Shown here: one piece after another, positions 18,963-29,114 of the stretch
Position numbering within the stretch: the stretch's first letter is position 1
How the letters are laid out: each line of letters begins with the position of its first letter
Source: Lysinibacillus mangiferihumi
Lineage (GTDB): Bacteria; Bacillota; Bacilli; Bacillales_A; Planococcaceae
Assembly: GCF_003049665.1 (NCBI RefSeq)
Contig: NZ_PYWM01000026.1
Location: forward strand, 1-64,000
Length of the DNA: 64,000 bases
Direction of reading: 5' to 3'
Program-made: the position numbers and the translations under genes
The notes under the pieces: model-generated
Database searches by the model: none
Told to the model about the DNA's origin: nothing
What the model saw: only the letters and a program-made list of their open reading frames with translations

Positions 18963-19307
18963 CTATTCTTTTTCTGGAAATAGCTTTGATTTTAATTCAT
19001 CTTCACCAGAACCTTCCGCTAATGGAACACGAGATCGATAGGCGGCACGACATATTAAATGCCCTGCTACTGGTGCTGTGACAAATACAAAGAGAATACC
19101 TAATATTAGTCGAACACTTACATACCCGTCATGTATCCAGAAATAAATAAAAGCTCCTAACAAACAGGTTAGTACTGACAACGTTGAGCTTTTTGTTGCA
19201 GCATGTGAACGCGTATAGACATCTGGCAAACGAATCATCCCAAACGCACTAATAACACTAACGATAGAACCAACAAGTATAAGGATGACTGCCGTCCACT
19301 CAATCAT
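18963..19307 (-). CDS. mrpG: Na+(K+)/H+ antiporter subunit MrpG
   Basis: A 114-residue small membrane subunit with three helices. The conserved segment GMIRLPDVYTRSHAATKSSTLSV is diagnostic (residues about 24-46). The ATG at 19305-19307, overlapping the mrpF stop, aligns best with B. subtilis MrpG; an upstream TTG at 19325 is possible. It is the last gene of the operon. Confidence 0.92.
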   Translation of the reverse strand: MIEWTAVILILVGSIVSVISAFGMIRLPDVYTRSHAATKSSTLSVLTCLLGAFIYFWIHDGYVSVRLILGILFVFVTAPVAGHLICRAAYRSRVPLAEGSGEDELKSKLFPEKE

Positions 19308-19584
19308 TTGATTTACGCTCAACAATCACACCTCTTTCAATATATTTTGTAAAAGCAATTGTACCGATAAACGCCAATATACCTAAAATTAAAATCGCCT
19401 CTAAATACGCTTTGGTTTTTAAGACAATCGATACAATGGCAATCGCCGAAAGTAGATTAATACCAATTGTATCAAGCGCTATTGCTCGATCCGGCATGGA
19501 TGGACCTTTAATGACACGATATAGAGACAATGCAATTGACACACTAAATAACGCTAGTGCTAAAAGTAAAATTTTTTCAACCAT
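19300..19584 (-). CDS. mrpF: Na+(K+)/H+ antiporter subunit MrpF
   Basis: A 94-residue subunit with three membrane helices and the family motif RVIKGPSMPDRAIALD near residue 23. Its start overlaps the mrpE stop by one base and its stop overlaps mrpG, so the genes are translationally coupled. In B. subtilis the homologue also supports bile-salt and sodium efflux. Confidence 0.92.
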   Translation of the reverse strand: MVEKILLLALALFSVSIALSLYRVIKGPSMPDRAIALDTIGINLLSAIAIVSIVLKTKAYLEAILILGILAFIGTIAFTKYIERGVIVERKSND

Positions 19585-20066
19585 TAGCGTGTCACCTCCA
19601 TAATTGCTTCTTCAAATTTTCCAATGGAGCGAATAACGGCATCTTTAGATTGTTCTATATCCATAGCATGGATATAGAACATATCTCCCTCCTCCGAGAC
19701 CTCCATCACTACTGAACCAGGTGTGAGCGTTAGCAAGAGTGCAAGAGCTGTAATTTCCCAATCTCCGTTCAGCTTTGTTTTATACGTAAAAATGCCAGGC
19801 GTAATATTTAACTTTGGTGTTGTGATTTGTTTTAGGACATTATAGCTTGAAAGTAATAGCTCCCAATTAAATAGCCATAGTAGTTTAATAATAGAGAAAA
19901 CGCGGCGCAAATAAAATTGGGTTCCATAAAACCGATGCATCACATACAAAATCCCAATACCGACGACAAACCCCATTAAAAAGGTGGAAAACTGTGGCGT
20001 GATTTCGTCCTGTAGCAATAACCATAAGGTAGCGATAAATAAATTTAATATAAACTGCATAGCCAT
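19584..20066 (-). CDS. mrpE: Na+(K+)/H+ antiporter subunit MrpE
   Basis: A 160-residue subunit with membrane helices in the first 60 residues and a cytoplasmic tail. ALLLTLTPGSVVMEV near residue 112 is the conserved region of the family. It is coupled to mrpD by a one-base overlap. MrpE is usually less critical for exchange but needed for full activity. Confidence 0.92.
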   Translation of the reverse strand: MAMQFILNLFIATLWLLLQDEITPQFSTFLMGFVVGIGILYVMHRFYGTQFYLRRVFSIIKLLWLFNWELLLSSYNVLKQITTPKLNITPGIFTYKTKLNGDWEITALALLLTLTPGSVVMEVSEEGDMFYIHAMDIEQSKDAVIRSIGKFEEAIMEVTR

Positions 20067-21571
20067 TACTTATTCACCTCACCTTGCCATTTTTCTCCAT
20101 TTAACACTGCATCAATATAAATAGAGGGTGTATGAAGCGTTTCTGCCGCATCCTTCACATATGGCGCCATTGACTCGGCTCCTATACCTAAAGCAATTGT
20201 GCAAATAGAAAGTAATGTTAAAGGCAATACGATTCGCTTTGGAAGTGGTTTTTCATCTTCAATACTGAGGATCGTTTCGCCAAAAAAGGACGATAGAAAA
20301 ATGCGCAGTAACGAATAGAGAACAATTAAGCTAGAGAGAAATCCTAGCCCTAGTAGGACAAAATTTCCTCCCTCAATCGCGCCTTGTCCTATTAAAACCT
20401 TGCCTAAAAATCCACTTAAAGGTGGAATTCCTGCAATTGAACACATCATAATAAAGAACAGCCATCCAAAAAAGGGATAATTTCGAATAAGTCCACTCAT
20501 ATTATCGATAAGTGTTTCACCTGTTACATATATCATCATCCCTACCGCTAAAAACAACATGGCCTTGACCACCATATCATGCATTAAATAATACGTTACA
20601 CCTTGCAGTGCTGACTCTGTTCCGATAGCTAGTCCAGCAACAATAAAGCCAACACCAATTAGGATATTATATGAAGCGATTGTCCTCACATCTCTTCCAG
20701 CAAGGGCACCCATGCAACCAGCAAGTATTGTTAGCCCAGCCATAATACCGAGAGTTGTGTGGGTTACCTCACTATTCGTTGTAAATAGTAATGTAAATGT
20801 ACGAACAAGGGCATAAATACCAACTTTAGTTAAAAGTGCGGCGAAGAGTGCAGCTATAGCGGTTGGAGGTACTCTATAAGAACCTGGCAACCAAAAGAAT
20901 AGAAGTAATCCTGCTTTCAGGCTAAAAACAATTAGAAACACCAGTCCAACTGTAGTAATAAGTGGATCAGCTCCAGCTTCCATAACCCGCAATGAAATAT
21001 GAGCCATATTTAATGTTCCGATCGTTCCATATAAAAATGCTAACGCTACTAAAAAAATCCATGAAGCTACAATATTAATAAGTACATATTTTAACGCCTC
21101 TCGTAGTTGGACTTTCCCTCCACCTAAGCTAATAAGGGCATAAGAGGCAAGCAACATCACTTCGAAGCACACAAACAGATTAAAAATATCTCCCGTTAAA
21201 AATGAACCATTTACACCTGCTACCATTAAGAGAACAAAAGGATAGAAATACATTTTTTCATAGTGTTCTCCAATTGTAAAAAAGGCGTAAACTACACAAA
21301 TTGCTGCGACAATATTCGCTACGAAAACAAGTAATACTGCAAAAGAGTCTGCAACAAATAGAATGCCGAATGGCGGTATCCAACCACTAAAATCAATGCG
21401 CATTACACCTTGCTGCTGAACTTCTAACAAAAGGACAACGCTAATGAATATAACAAAGCCCAAAGTACACAAGCTCAAAATGCGTTGAATCATTATATTT
21501 TGTCTTAAAAACACAAGTAAAATAGCCGTTATTACCGGCACGATTAATGGTAAAACGATTATATTACTCAT
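20066..21571 (-). CDS. mrpD: Na+(K+)/H+ antiporter subunit MrpD
   Basis: A 501-residue polytopic subunit homologous to the proton-pumping NuoM/N subunits of complex I, with about 14 helices. Conserved parts include the TM5 glutamate in LFVCFEVMLLASY (about residue 137), the lysine-bearing helix in SLKAGLLLFFWLPGSYRVPPT, and the GIPPLSGFLGK region near residue 385. It forms the proton path with MrpA. It overlaps mrpC by 8 bp. Confidence 0.95.
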   Translation of the reverse strand: MSNIIVLPLIVPVITAILLVFLRQNIMIQRILSLCTLGFVIFISVVLLLEVQQQGVMRIDFSGWIPPFGILFVADSFAVLLVFVANIVAAICVVYAFFTIGEHYEKMYFYPFVLLMVAGVNGSFLTGDIFNLFVCFEVMLLASYALISLGGGKVQLREALKYVLINIVASWIFLVALAFLYGTIGTLNMAHISLRVMEAGADPLITTVGLVFLIVFSLKAGLLLFFWLPGSYRVPPTAIAALFAALLTKVGIYALVRTFTLLFTTNSEVTHTTLGIMAGLTILAGCMGALAGRDVRTIASYNILIGVGFIVAGLAIGTESALQGVTYYLMHDMVVKAMLFLAVGMMIYVTGETLIDNMSGLIRNYPFFGWLFFIMMCSIAGIPPLSGFLGKVLIGQGAIEGGNFVLLGLGFLSSLIVLYSLLRIFLSSFFGETILSIEDEKPLPKRIVLPLTLLSICTIALGIGAESMAPYVKDAAETLHTPSIYIDAVLNGEKWQGEVNK

Positions 21572-21902
21572 CAGACGTACCTCTCAATTCATCAAATTCC
21601 CCAGTGCCATTTGTTTTATAAGCACGATAGCCGAGAACAAGCACAAATGCTGTCACTGCAAAGCTAATGACGATAGCTGTTAAAATCAATGCTTGTGGAA
21701 GTGCATCTGTATAAGGACCTGCTGATTCCCCAATAAGTGGCACATCCCCTTTTTTAAGGCCACCCATCGTTAAAATCAGTAAATGTGCAGCATGTGAAAG
21801 GACTGCTGTCCCTAAAATGACACGCAATAATTGTTTAGAGAGGATAAGGTACGTCGCGACAGCAACTAATACACCAACTAATAATAGTATTAAAGACTCC
21901 AT
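21564..21902 (-). CDS. mrpC: Na+(K+)/H+ antiporter subunit MrpC
   Basis: A 112-residue NuoK-like subunit with three helices. LGTAVLSHAAHLLILTMGG near residue 31 and ALPQALILTAIVISFAVTA near residue 68 are family hallmarks. It lies 3 bp after mrpB and overlaps mrpD by 8 bp. Confidence 0.95.
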   Translation of the reverse strand: MESLILLLVGVLVAVATYLILSKQLLRVILGTAVLSHAAHLLILTMGGLKKGDVPLIGESAGPYTDALPQALILTAIVISFAVTAFVLVLGYRAYKTNGTGEFDELRGTSDE

Positions 21903-21905
21903 TGG

Positions 21906-22328
21906 CTATTCATCCTCACTTATACTTAAAATTATGGTTACAACAACGCCAACGACAGTTAGTGCCACGCCAGCCTCAAAAATAGTGACGGTCGAGAAGC
22001 CCATTTTCCCGAAAACCGGTACATTGACATATTCATACGTCTGCGTTAAAAATGGCACATCAAAGAAAAGCGAACCGATGGCTGTCCCTGTCGCAAGTAA
22101 TACGCCCAGTGCAGCAACCTTTTTGAAATCAAACGGCATTCCTTTATGAACTGTTTCAATGTCATAAGCTAAATACAGTAGTACTATTGCAGAAGCAAGC
22201 ACAAGACCGCCGATAAAGCCCCCACCAGGAGCGTGGTGGCCCGCAAAGAATAAATACACACCAAGCGTTAAAATTATAAATACAATCGCCTTAGTAATCG
22301 TTCGTAAAATAACATCATTAATTTTCAT
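21906..22328 (-). CDS. mrpB: Na+(K+)/H+ antiporter subunit MrpB
   Basis: A 140-residue subunit with four helices, starting MKINDVILRT and carrying the motif GHHAPGGGFIGGLV near residue 30 that defines the MnhB family. Its start overlaps the mrpA stop by 11 bp. Confidence 0.95.
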   Translation of the reverse strand: MKINDVILRTITKAIVFIILTLGVYLFFAGHHAPGGGFIGGLVLASAIVLLYLAYDIETVHKGMPFDFKKVAALGVLLATGTAIGSLFFDVPFLTQTYEYVNVPVFGKMGFSTVTIFEAGVALTVVGVVVTIILSISEDE

Positions 22329-24729
22329 GGTCTGCCTCCTCTTTTCGTGGCTTTAGCTTAGTTAATGTGTACACACCTAAGCCAGCTATTAAAAGAACGA
22401 CAACCTCTAACATCGTATCAAATGCACGAAAATCTCCTAAAATTGTGTTAACGATGTTTGAACCGCCTGCTAAATCATAAGCATCATTAAAATACAGTGC
22501 TACCGTTTCAAAACGGTCATAATGTACAACAGCCAAGCCGACTAATGTCACCGTAGCCCCTGCAAAAATAGCAATAATAGCATTTGCCCACTTCACTCTC
22601 ATGCGTGAGTTTTCAGGCAATAAATCCGGTAAATATTTAAAACATAGCAGGAACAATGCTGTAGTCACGGACTCAACAACTAGTTGTGTCAGCGCTAAAT
22701 CAGGTGCGCGAAATATAACGAAAAAGAAGGCAATCGAATAACCGAGAACTCCATTTAAAAGCATCGCTGTAATTCGTCCTTTGGCAAAAACCATCCAGAT
22801 CGCAGCAAACATCATGACAAACACTAAAACTAACTCATAGGATTCAACAGGTGAATCCTTTGCAAATTCAAATACCATGGCATCAGACCAAATAAAGTAT
22901 CCTGCAATCAGTGCAACAAAAAATACATAGATATAGACAAAGTAATGAGTTAAATTGCCAGACATATAGCGGTTCGTAAGCTTCATTGAACCTTTTTCAC
23001 TAAAATTAATAAGGTGATTATAATAGCTATTGAATGTAAAATTTTGCGAAAAAACTCGGTATAGTGGCTTCCAGCTTTTTAATGTTTTAAATAATACAAA
23101 GCCAATAATGATTACACCAAGGGTCATTAATAATTCTGTATTCACACCATGCCATGCAGAAATATGAGGTGTTAACTCGCTAACCGTTGGAAAAGTTGGA
23201 TATATACTAGCCATCGCAGGCTGTAAGATATAATGTCCTAGAACATTTGGAAAGAAGAAAATAGTCACTACTAATAAACAAAGTACTATTGGCGAAATTA
23301 GCATCCCAATGGGTGCCTCGTGTGGTTTTTTGTCCAACTTGTACGGCTGTAGCTTTCCAAAAAAAGTATGGCCAATTAAAATCATGCTGTATACAAACGT
23401 AAAAATACTTGCAACCCATGCTACAACGGGGAACAATATGCCCCAAGTATCGATGGAAAAGACCTCAACCTCACGAATAGCCAAAACCGCGGCAAAGAAC
23501 ATCTCCTTACTTAAGAAGCCATTAAACGGTGGTAATCCTGCCATCGAAAAACCACCTATTACTGCAATCGTAAATGTCACAGGCATCAATGCCATTAAAC
23601 CACCAAGGCGTCGAATATCGCGCGTACCAACTTCATGATCGACAATACCGACCATCATAAATAACGCCCCTTTAAACGTGGAGTGATTAATAAGATGGAA
23701 CAATGCCGCAAAGCTTGCCTGTGTGTATATAATGGAACTTTCTGCATAGCCAAAATAATGTCCCACAGAGCCCAAGCCAAATAAACTCATAATCAACCCA
23801 AGCTGGCTAACTGTTGAAAAGGCAAGTAACGCCTTTAAGTCTGTTTGACGAACAGCATTGAACGAGCCCCAAAATAATGTTACAAGGCCAATTCCACTTA
23901 CTAACCAGAACCAAACTGGCTCACCACCAAATACTGGGGAGAAACGCGCAACTATATAAATTCCAGCCTTCACCATCGTAGCTGAGTGGAGATAAGCACT
24001 AACTGGAGTTGGTGCCTCCATCGCATCAGGCAACCAAATATGAAATGGAAATTGAGCTGATTTAGTAAAAGCACCTACTAAAATTAACAATAAGGCAGGA
24101 ACAAACAATGTGTGCTCGCGTATCATCTCAACGTTCGATACAATGTCACGAATACTAAATGTGCCAGATGCTACATATAGCATTAGAAAACCTGCGAGCA
24201 TGGAAAGACCACCGAAGACTGTGATTGTCATGGCTTTTCGTGCACCAGCACGTGAAGCTTTACGATGATGCCAGAAGGCGATTAACAAAAATGATGAGAC
24301 GCTTGTTAATTCCCAAAACGTATATAGCACCATTAAATTATCTGAAAAGACGACGCCGAGCATAGCGCCCATGAATAGTAATAAGTAGCAGTAAAAATGA
24401 TGAAGAGATTCTTTCGTTGATAAATAAAAAATTGAATATAAAATAACTAAACTACCTACACCTGTAATCAGCAATCCAAAAATGATACTGAGTCCATCGA
24501 GGTATGTCGTGAAGTTTATATTAAAAGAGGGAATCCACTCATATGTATCAATAAATGTTTTACCCTCGGCAATTTGAGGAATGTACCGTGCGAGTAAAAT
24601 AAACAATATGATTGGAACGGATAAAACAAACCAGCCTAAATGTGCCATTCGCCTTAGTCGCCTATAAAGCAAGGGAATCAGCGCAGCACAAACAAATGGT
24701 AAAAGTATCGCAAAGAGAACTGTGACCAA
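22318..24729 (-). CDS. mrpA: Na+(K+)/H+ antiporter subunit MrpA
   Basis: The 803-residue largest subunit, homologous to NuoL fused to an MbhE/MnhB-like tail. The NuoL part has FWELTSVSSFLLIAFWHH with its conserved glutamate and the lysine helix in KSAQFPFHIWLPDAMEAPTPVSAYLHS. The C-terminal 190 residues contain the DUF4040 region (APDLALTQLVVES). A TTG at 24727-24729 is preferred because GTAGGAGG lies 7 nt upstream and because longer starts add an unrelated leader. It is the first gene of mrpABCDEFG, giving cation homeostasis and alkali tolerance. Confidence 0.95.
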   Translation of the reverse strand: MVTVLFAILLPFVCAALIPLLYRRLRRMAHLGWFVLSVPIILFILLARYIPQIAEGKTFIDTYEWIPSFNINFTTYLDGLSIIFGLLITGVGSLVILYSIFYLSTKESLHHFYCYLLLFMGAMLGVVFSDNLMVLYTFWELTSVSSFLLIAFWHHRKASRAGARKAMTITVFGGLSMLAGFLMLYVASGTFSIRDIVSNVEMIREHTLFVPALLLILVGAFTKSAQFPFHIWLPDAMEAPTPVSAYLHSATMVKAGIYIVARFSPVFGGEPVWFWLVSGIGLVTLFWGSFNAVRQTDLKALLAFSTVSQLGLIMSLFGLGSVGHYFGYAESSIIYTQASFAALFHLINHSTFKGALFMMVGIVDHEVGTRDIRRLGGLMALMPVTFTIAVIGGFSMAGLPPFNGFLSKEMFFAAVLAIREVEVFSIDTWGILFPVVAWVASIFTFVYSMILIGHTFFGKLQPYKLDKKPHEAPIGMLISPIVLCLLVVTIFFFPNVLGHYILQPAMASIYPTFPTVSELTPHISAWHGVNTELLMTLGVIIIGFVLFKTLKSWKPLYRVFSQNFTFNSYYNHLINFSEKGSMKLTNRYMSGNLTHYFVYIYVFFVALIAGYFIWSDAMVFEFAKDSPVESYELVLVFVMMFAAIWMVFAKGRITAMLLNGVLGYSIAFFFVIFRAPDLALTQLVVESVTTALFLLCFKYLPDLLPENSRMRVKWANAIIAIFAGATVTLVGLAVVHYDRFETVALYFNDAYDLAGGSNIVNTILGDFRAFDTMLEVVVLLIAGLGVYTLTKLKPRKEEADHEN

Positions 24730-25378
24730 ATGAAAACCTCCTACAATCAAATTCGCCCAGCGAATTAGCATCTTCAATTTTGTATGTTTCTTAAGCACTG
24801 CATAATACAAGTCAGTTAGAGCATGAATAATGTATTAGCATAACTTTCTCATTACAAAAATTTGTGATATTCGCCGTTGTGCTTTTATTTACACAGCAAG
24901 CATTGAACAACCTGCGCATAAAGCAAAAGCGTGCTATATCTACCATTCTTTGAAGGAAGGTAGATTTTATACGAAAAAAGATGAACGAATATATCAGAAT
25001 TCTTGTACATTTAGGTATTTTCTATACGCATGGCTGAGCATACGAGACATTTATCATGTCTAAAGTAACCGACAAAGCGTTTCAATGCATCAATACTTGA
25101 CTATCCATTTAACTCACTGCATAATAATGTGGCATATGGAAGCTATTTATTTAAATGCATATCATGCATAAACAAAGTAGCCTTAGAACATGGACATTAG
25201 CCAAATTCCTTAAGGGTTTTCCGTATATCGTCCTTAACTTTTATTCATTTTTAAGTATACAATATAAATAAGCATAATGCACTGTAACAGCATTGATTTT
25301 AGCTGTTTTAGGATATTTTTTCATAATAAGCAGTACGAATAACAAAATAACAATAGGATAAAGAGGTGTATATTTTTA
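24730..25378. other. 649-bp divergent intergenic region
   Basis: A/T-rich DNA between divergently transcribed mrpA and a Usp-like gene, so it must hold both promoters. I see no conserved riboswitch. A small hairpin at 24948-24966 (ATCTACC pairing with GGTAGAT, then TTTTAT) could act as a terminator on the plus strand. No ORF with a ribosome site was found. Confidence 0.5.
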
Positions 25379-26065
25379 ATGAAGCATGTAAAAGGGAGAT
25401 TGGACGAAAGTATTTTAGTATGTGTCTATTATGGGCTTAACGGGGAACGCTTAATTCGTCGCGGTCATAAAATGGCCACGATGCTCGATTGCCCACTTTA
25501 TATTCTTTCAGTCGATTCACAACCTCTTGATGCATTTGATGCAGAGAAATCTGGTTATATTGAACAGTGGAAAAACCTATCTGAAGAACTTGATGTTGAA
25601 AAATTTATTTTAGTAGATAATGAAAAACGCCCGATTCAAAAGGTTATTGCTGAAGTGGCTAAAAATTACGGTATTTCACAAATTATCGTAGGTCAAAGTG
25701 CACAAAGTCGTTGGGAGGAAATTACAAAGGGGTCTTTCCTAAATGTTCTGTTAAAGGAAGTTCCTTTTGTAGACTTTCACATTGTCGCTGTCCAACGACC
25801 AACTGAAGATGACGCCTACGATACATATGAAAAAGGGGTACGTGCTTATTTGATTAAAGAACAGGACAATTTCAAAGTAGCCTTTACCTGTCCAAAATAT
25901 GTTTCAATTGAAGGTATTTTCTTTAAAGAAATTGGCACTGATTTTGACAATGGTATTTTTAAGTTCACGTACAATGATAAAATGCATGAAATCCATATTT
26001 CTGAAGGTCTAGTAATGGATAAAGAAAAATTGCCTCAAGAGTTTACATCTCCATTACGTCAATAG
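25379..26065 (+). CDS. Universal-stress-protein-like, KdpD-type Usp domain
   Basis: A 228-residue cytoplasmic protein. The first 140 residues have a Usp fold like the domain inside KdpD sensors: ILVCVYYGLNGERLIRRGHKMA near the start and QIIVGQSAQSRWEE near residue 103. The remaining 85 residues are not recognised. KdpD itself is absent. The neighbouring mrp operon, also for monovalent cations, suggests a link to ion homeostasis (inference). AAGAGGTG lies upstream of the ATG with slightly long spacing. Confidence 0.78.
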   Translation: MKHVKGRLDESILVCVYYGLNGERLIRRGHKMATMLDCPLYILSVDSQPLDAFDAEKSGYIEQWKNLSEELDVEKFILVDNEKRPIQKVIAEVAKNYGISQIIVGQSAQSRWEEITKGSFLNVLLKEVPFVDFHIVAVQRPTEDDAYDTYEKGVRAYLIKEQDNFKVAFTCPKYVSIEGIFFKEIGTDFDNGIFKFTYNDKMHEIHISEGLVMDKEKLPQEFTSPLRQ

Positions 26066-26148
26066 TAGGCTGTTATTTAAAAATTGCAGGGACAAAGATA
26101 TTCCCCCTGTGTAATTTGGACAAACTAAAAAATTTTAACTAACCGCTG

Positions 26149-26221
26149 TAACAACAACGGCATAGCAAAAAAGTGTTAGATTGACTGCAATCAATCTAAC
26201 ACTTTTTCTCTTTTGCCCAAC
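26149..26221. repeat. End fragment of the dispersed 315-bp element, with terminator
   Basis: About 73 bp matching the hairpin end of the elements at 9560 and 51659. It includes CAACAACGGCATAGC, then a perfect 17-bp stem at 26168-26207, then CTCTTTTGCCCAACCTT in place of the terminal repeat. The hairpin is placed to end both convergent neighbours. Confidence 0.85.
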
Positions 26222-26228
26222 CTTGTAT

Positions 26229-27437
26229 TTATAAAGCAGAAGCTGGTGTATCTTTAGGCAAGAAAAATGCCACTAATAATAACAACGGGAGTAATGAAAC
26301 GACTAACATTGTAAAATCAATACCTTTATAATCCATTAAAACACCAATAACCATGGCACCAATTGCTCCCATACCAAATGCAAAGCCAGTTGTTAGCCCT
26401 GCCATTGTACCAATCTTAGTTGGTACGAGCTCTTGCGCATAGACAACCGTTACAGAGAAGCTAATCATAATTAATGTTCCGATAATGACTAAAAATATTG
26501 TTGCAGTCCATAGCGGTACATAAGGTAAAGCTAAACAGAATGGCATCGGCACGACAACTGACAGTAAAATAACATTTTTTCGTCCAATACGATCTGATAA
26601 TGAACCCCCAAAAAAAGTACCAACGACGCCAAAAGCCATAAAAGTAAATATTAATATTTGTCCAAGACGCAGACTTACATCATAATGATCCATTAAATAG
26701 AAAACATAAAAACTTGTTATATTTGTTGTATAAAAGGATCTTGCAAAAATAATAGTAAATAATAATGTTAAAGCAATTCCCACCTGTTTCTTTGTTAATG
26801 GTGGTAAAGATGACACCAATGTTCGTTTTTTATTCGATAGACGTTCTTGCTCCAATTGTTTCTTATACCATTTAGCAATTTTACTCAATAAAAGAATCCC
26901 AAAAGTTGTGGCGATTAAGACGAATGCCGCTCCGCGTTGTCCAAAAATATCTAATATATATGCACTGATTAATGGTGCTAGCGCTTGTCCAGAATTTCCA
27001 CCGACTTGATAAATCGATTGTGCAAGGCCTCGTTTAGAACCTGCTGCCATAAAAGATACGCGCGAACCTTCTGGATGAAATATAGCTGAGCCAAAACCTA
27101 AAAATAATACAGCTACAAGTATTACCCAATATTGCGCTGTGAAGGCTAAAATCGCGATACCTATAAACGAGCTAATCATTCCTATTGGTAAAGCATAGGG
27201 CATCGGTTTTTTATCACTGACATAGCCGACAACTGGTTGTAAGGCAGAGGCAAACATGTTTAATACGAATGAAATAAGCCCGATTTGTGTAAAGGTCAAA
27301 CCGAGCTCACTCTTCAATATTGGAAACATCGCAGGGATGACAGCCTGCATTGTATCATTGATTAGATGGGCAATGGCAATAGCAATCATAATCGGAAATA
27401 CCGGGTTGTTGTTAGAATGCACCATTTGTTTGTTCAT
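26229..27437 (-). CDS. MFS efflux transporter, Fsr (fosmidomycin resistance)-like
   Basis: A 402-residue, 12-helix major facilitator protein. It resembles the Fsr group: AHLINDTMQAVIPAMFPILK near residue 23 and FLGFGSAIFHPEGSR near residue 117. The loop 2-3 motif is GYVSDKKPMP and the central loop has GGSLSDRIGRK. It is likely a proton-coupled drug exporter. The start carries no strong ribosome site beyond GGTGGTAGC. It stands alone. Confidence 0.88.
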   Translation of the reverse strand: MNKQMVHSNNNPVFPIMIAIAIAHLINDTMQAVIPAMFPILKSELGLTFTQIGLISFVLNMFASALQPVVGYVSDKKPMPYALPIGMISSFIGIAILAFTAQYWVILVAVLFLGFGSAIFHPEGSRVSFMAAGSKRGLAQSIYQVGGNSGQALAPLISAYILDIFGQRGAAFVLIATTFGILLLSKIAKWYKKQLEQERLSNKKRTLVSSLPPLTKKQVGIALTLLFTIIFARSFYTTNITSFYVFYLMDHYDVSLRLGQILIFTFMAFGVVGTFFGGSLSDRIGRKNVILLSVVVPMPFCLALPYVPLWTATIFLVIIGTLIMISFSVTVVYAQELVPTKIGTMAGLTTGFAFGMGAIGAMVIGVLMDYKGIDFTMLVVSLLPLLLLVAFFLPKDTPASAL

Positions 27438-27553
27438 GCTACCACCACACTTCCTTATCTATTTGATTCTTTAATTTAAACAGATTGTCGCATACAATTC
27501 CTCTTTTTGCACAAGCTATTCTTCGATAGTAGTTTAAGGAGTTGATTGTTACT

Positions 27554-28273
27554 ATGGATGAATTTTTTCACGCTAATTTTTGGGAAATGATAATTAGAGC
27601 GTCCCTTTCCTTTTTTGCACTACTCATCGTTACACGAATACTTGGCAAAAAACAGCTAGGACAGCTTACATTTTTCCACTATACAACAGGTATTACTTTT
27701 GGATCCATTGCTGCAGAAATTGCAGCACATTCTGAGACACCCTTTTTAGAAGGGCTTATTGCATTAATTTGGTGGAGCGTTTTAACGTATCTTATGACCA
27801 TTATTACTATTAAATCTAAAAAAGCGCGTGTGCTGATTGACGATAAGCCCACTATTGTTATTCAAAATGGGCTTATTTTAGAATCTGCACTAAAGAAAAA
27901 TCGTTTACACATGGATGAGCTAACAATGATGTTACGTGAACAGGCTGTGTTTTCCGTTCAAGACGTCCAATATGCCATACTAGAAACTACTGGTAATTTA
28001 AGTGTATTATCTAAACCTACAGAGCAACCCGCTACAAAACAAGATGTGAAAGCGGATGTTACGCCGCCTACTTATTTGCCAACAGAAGTCATTTCCGATG
28101 GACAACTGATTAAAGCAAATATCGTCGAACTTGAATTGACCGAAGATTGGGTCATGAAAAAATTGAAAAAACAAAATGTCCAATCTTATGAAGATGTCTA
28201 TTTCGCGCAAGTTCAAGCGAATGGCTCCTTATACATCAGTCTAAAAGATAAAGCGAGACGGTCAAGCCCTTAA
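27554..28273 (+). CDS. DUF421 (YetF-type) membrane protein
   Basis: A 239-residue protein with three N-terminal helices and a cytoplasmic C-terminal domain. The family motifs are RILGKKQLGQLTFFHYTTGITFGS near residue 23 and NRLHMDELTMMLREQ near residue 114. The insert PTEQPATKQDVKADVTPPT lies between the two halves of the soluble domain, as in YdfR/YetF/YrbG proteins. These have been linked to spore germination and membrane function but lack a biochemical role. The ATG at 27554 is favoured, although spacing from AAGGAG is long. Confidence 0.88.
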   Translation: MDEFFHANFWEMIIRASLSFFALLIVTRILGKKQLGQLTFFHYTTGITFGSIAAEIAAHSETPFLEGLIALIWWSVLTYLMTIITIKSKKARVLIDDKPTIVIQNGLILESALKKNRLHMDELTMMLREQAVFSVQDVQYAILETTGNLSVLSKPTEQPATKQDVKADVTPPTYLPTEVISDGQLIKANIVELELTEDWVMKKLKKQNVQSYEDVYFAQVQANGSLYISLKDKARRSSP

Positions 28274-28289
28274 GCTTGTTTCGTCTTGC

Positions 28290-28997
28290 CTATTCTACTT
28301 GCATTATATCCAATGGTGTAATAATACCAATCAGTTTTTGGTGTGTTTTGCCGTGCTCGGTAATTAACAACGCTTCAAAACGTCTTCCTCTCTCCACACC
28401 TTGCTTAAATATTTCCTCAGCCTCATAAATCGTTATGTATCTACTCACAAATTTGTAATTTACTCTATTTTTTTCGTGTAATAATATATCATGCAATGTA
28501 GGAACGTGCCTCGGTACATGATTGCCTCCCATGACAGATGCAAGCCAGTTAGTAATACCAACAGTCGTCACGAGACCTTTAAATTGCGTCTTATTGTAAA
28601 CCGGAAATTGAGTGAATTTCCGACTGCGAATCACTTTTAATACATGCTTTAAAGAATCCTTTTCTTGAAAGACCAGCACCTTTTTTCGGAACATTTGTCC
28701 TACAAGTGTTGGTTTTGCCAGCGTAGCGTCCATATATTCAATGCGCTCTACGACATCTACATGCGGTTCTGCAATTACATATTCCATAGATGTACGATGG
28801 TGGACAATCGCATTCCGTAAATCTGCATAGGACCGTAAATCATCCTCATATTTACGCACCAATACATCCTTTTTCTTCGCCTGATCCACCAAACGGTAAA
28901 ATGGCATAAAATCTTTTGCACCAATAATATCTCTTAGCCTATGGTCAATTCGATTAAATGCCGTTAGAAAGCGATCAGAATTTTGAGTAGTAACCAA
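28290..28997 (-). CDS. CBS-domain protein with N-terminal helical domain
   Basis: A 235-residue cytoplasmic protein. Residues 1-95 form a charged helical domain (with DLRNAIVHHR), and residues 105-235 hold two CBS motifs, the type that bind adenosine nucleotides. The N-terminal part resembles HEPN-like/RNase-type helices in having an R-N-x-x-x-H pattern (RNAIVHH). That is only a suggestion. A TTG at 28995-28997 is preferred because AGGTG lies 7 nt upstream. It converges tightly with the DUF421 gene. Confidence 0.78.
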   Translation of the reverse strand: MVTTQNSDRFLTAFNRIDHRLRDIIGAKDFMPFYRLVDQAKKKDVLVRKYEDDLRSYADLRNAIVHHRTSMEYVIAEPHVDVVERIEYMDATLAKPTLVGQMFRKKVLVFQEKDSLKHVLKVIRSRKFTQFPVYNKTQFKGLVTTVGITNWLASVMGGNHVPRHVPTLHDILLHEKNRVNYKFVSRYITIYEAEEIFKQGVERGRRFEALLITEHGKTHQKLIGIITPLDIMQVE

Positions 28998-29114
28998 TCT
29001 TATCACCTACCATAGCAATATTTTATATTTTTCGAGTTATTTGACAAATATTGAGTTATAGCTACATTATATTCCTAAGTTATGGATATTCCAAGAAAAG
29101 TTCGTGCAATAAGT

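Noticed and set aside
24730-25378. c-di-AMP or other riboswitch before mrpA or the Usp-like gene
   Set aside because: I could not find the conserved core motifs or a convincing terminator switch.
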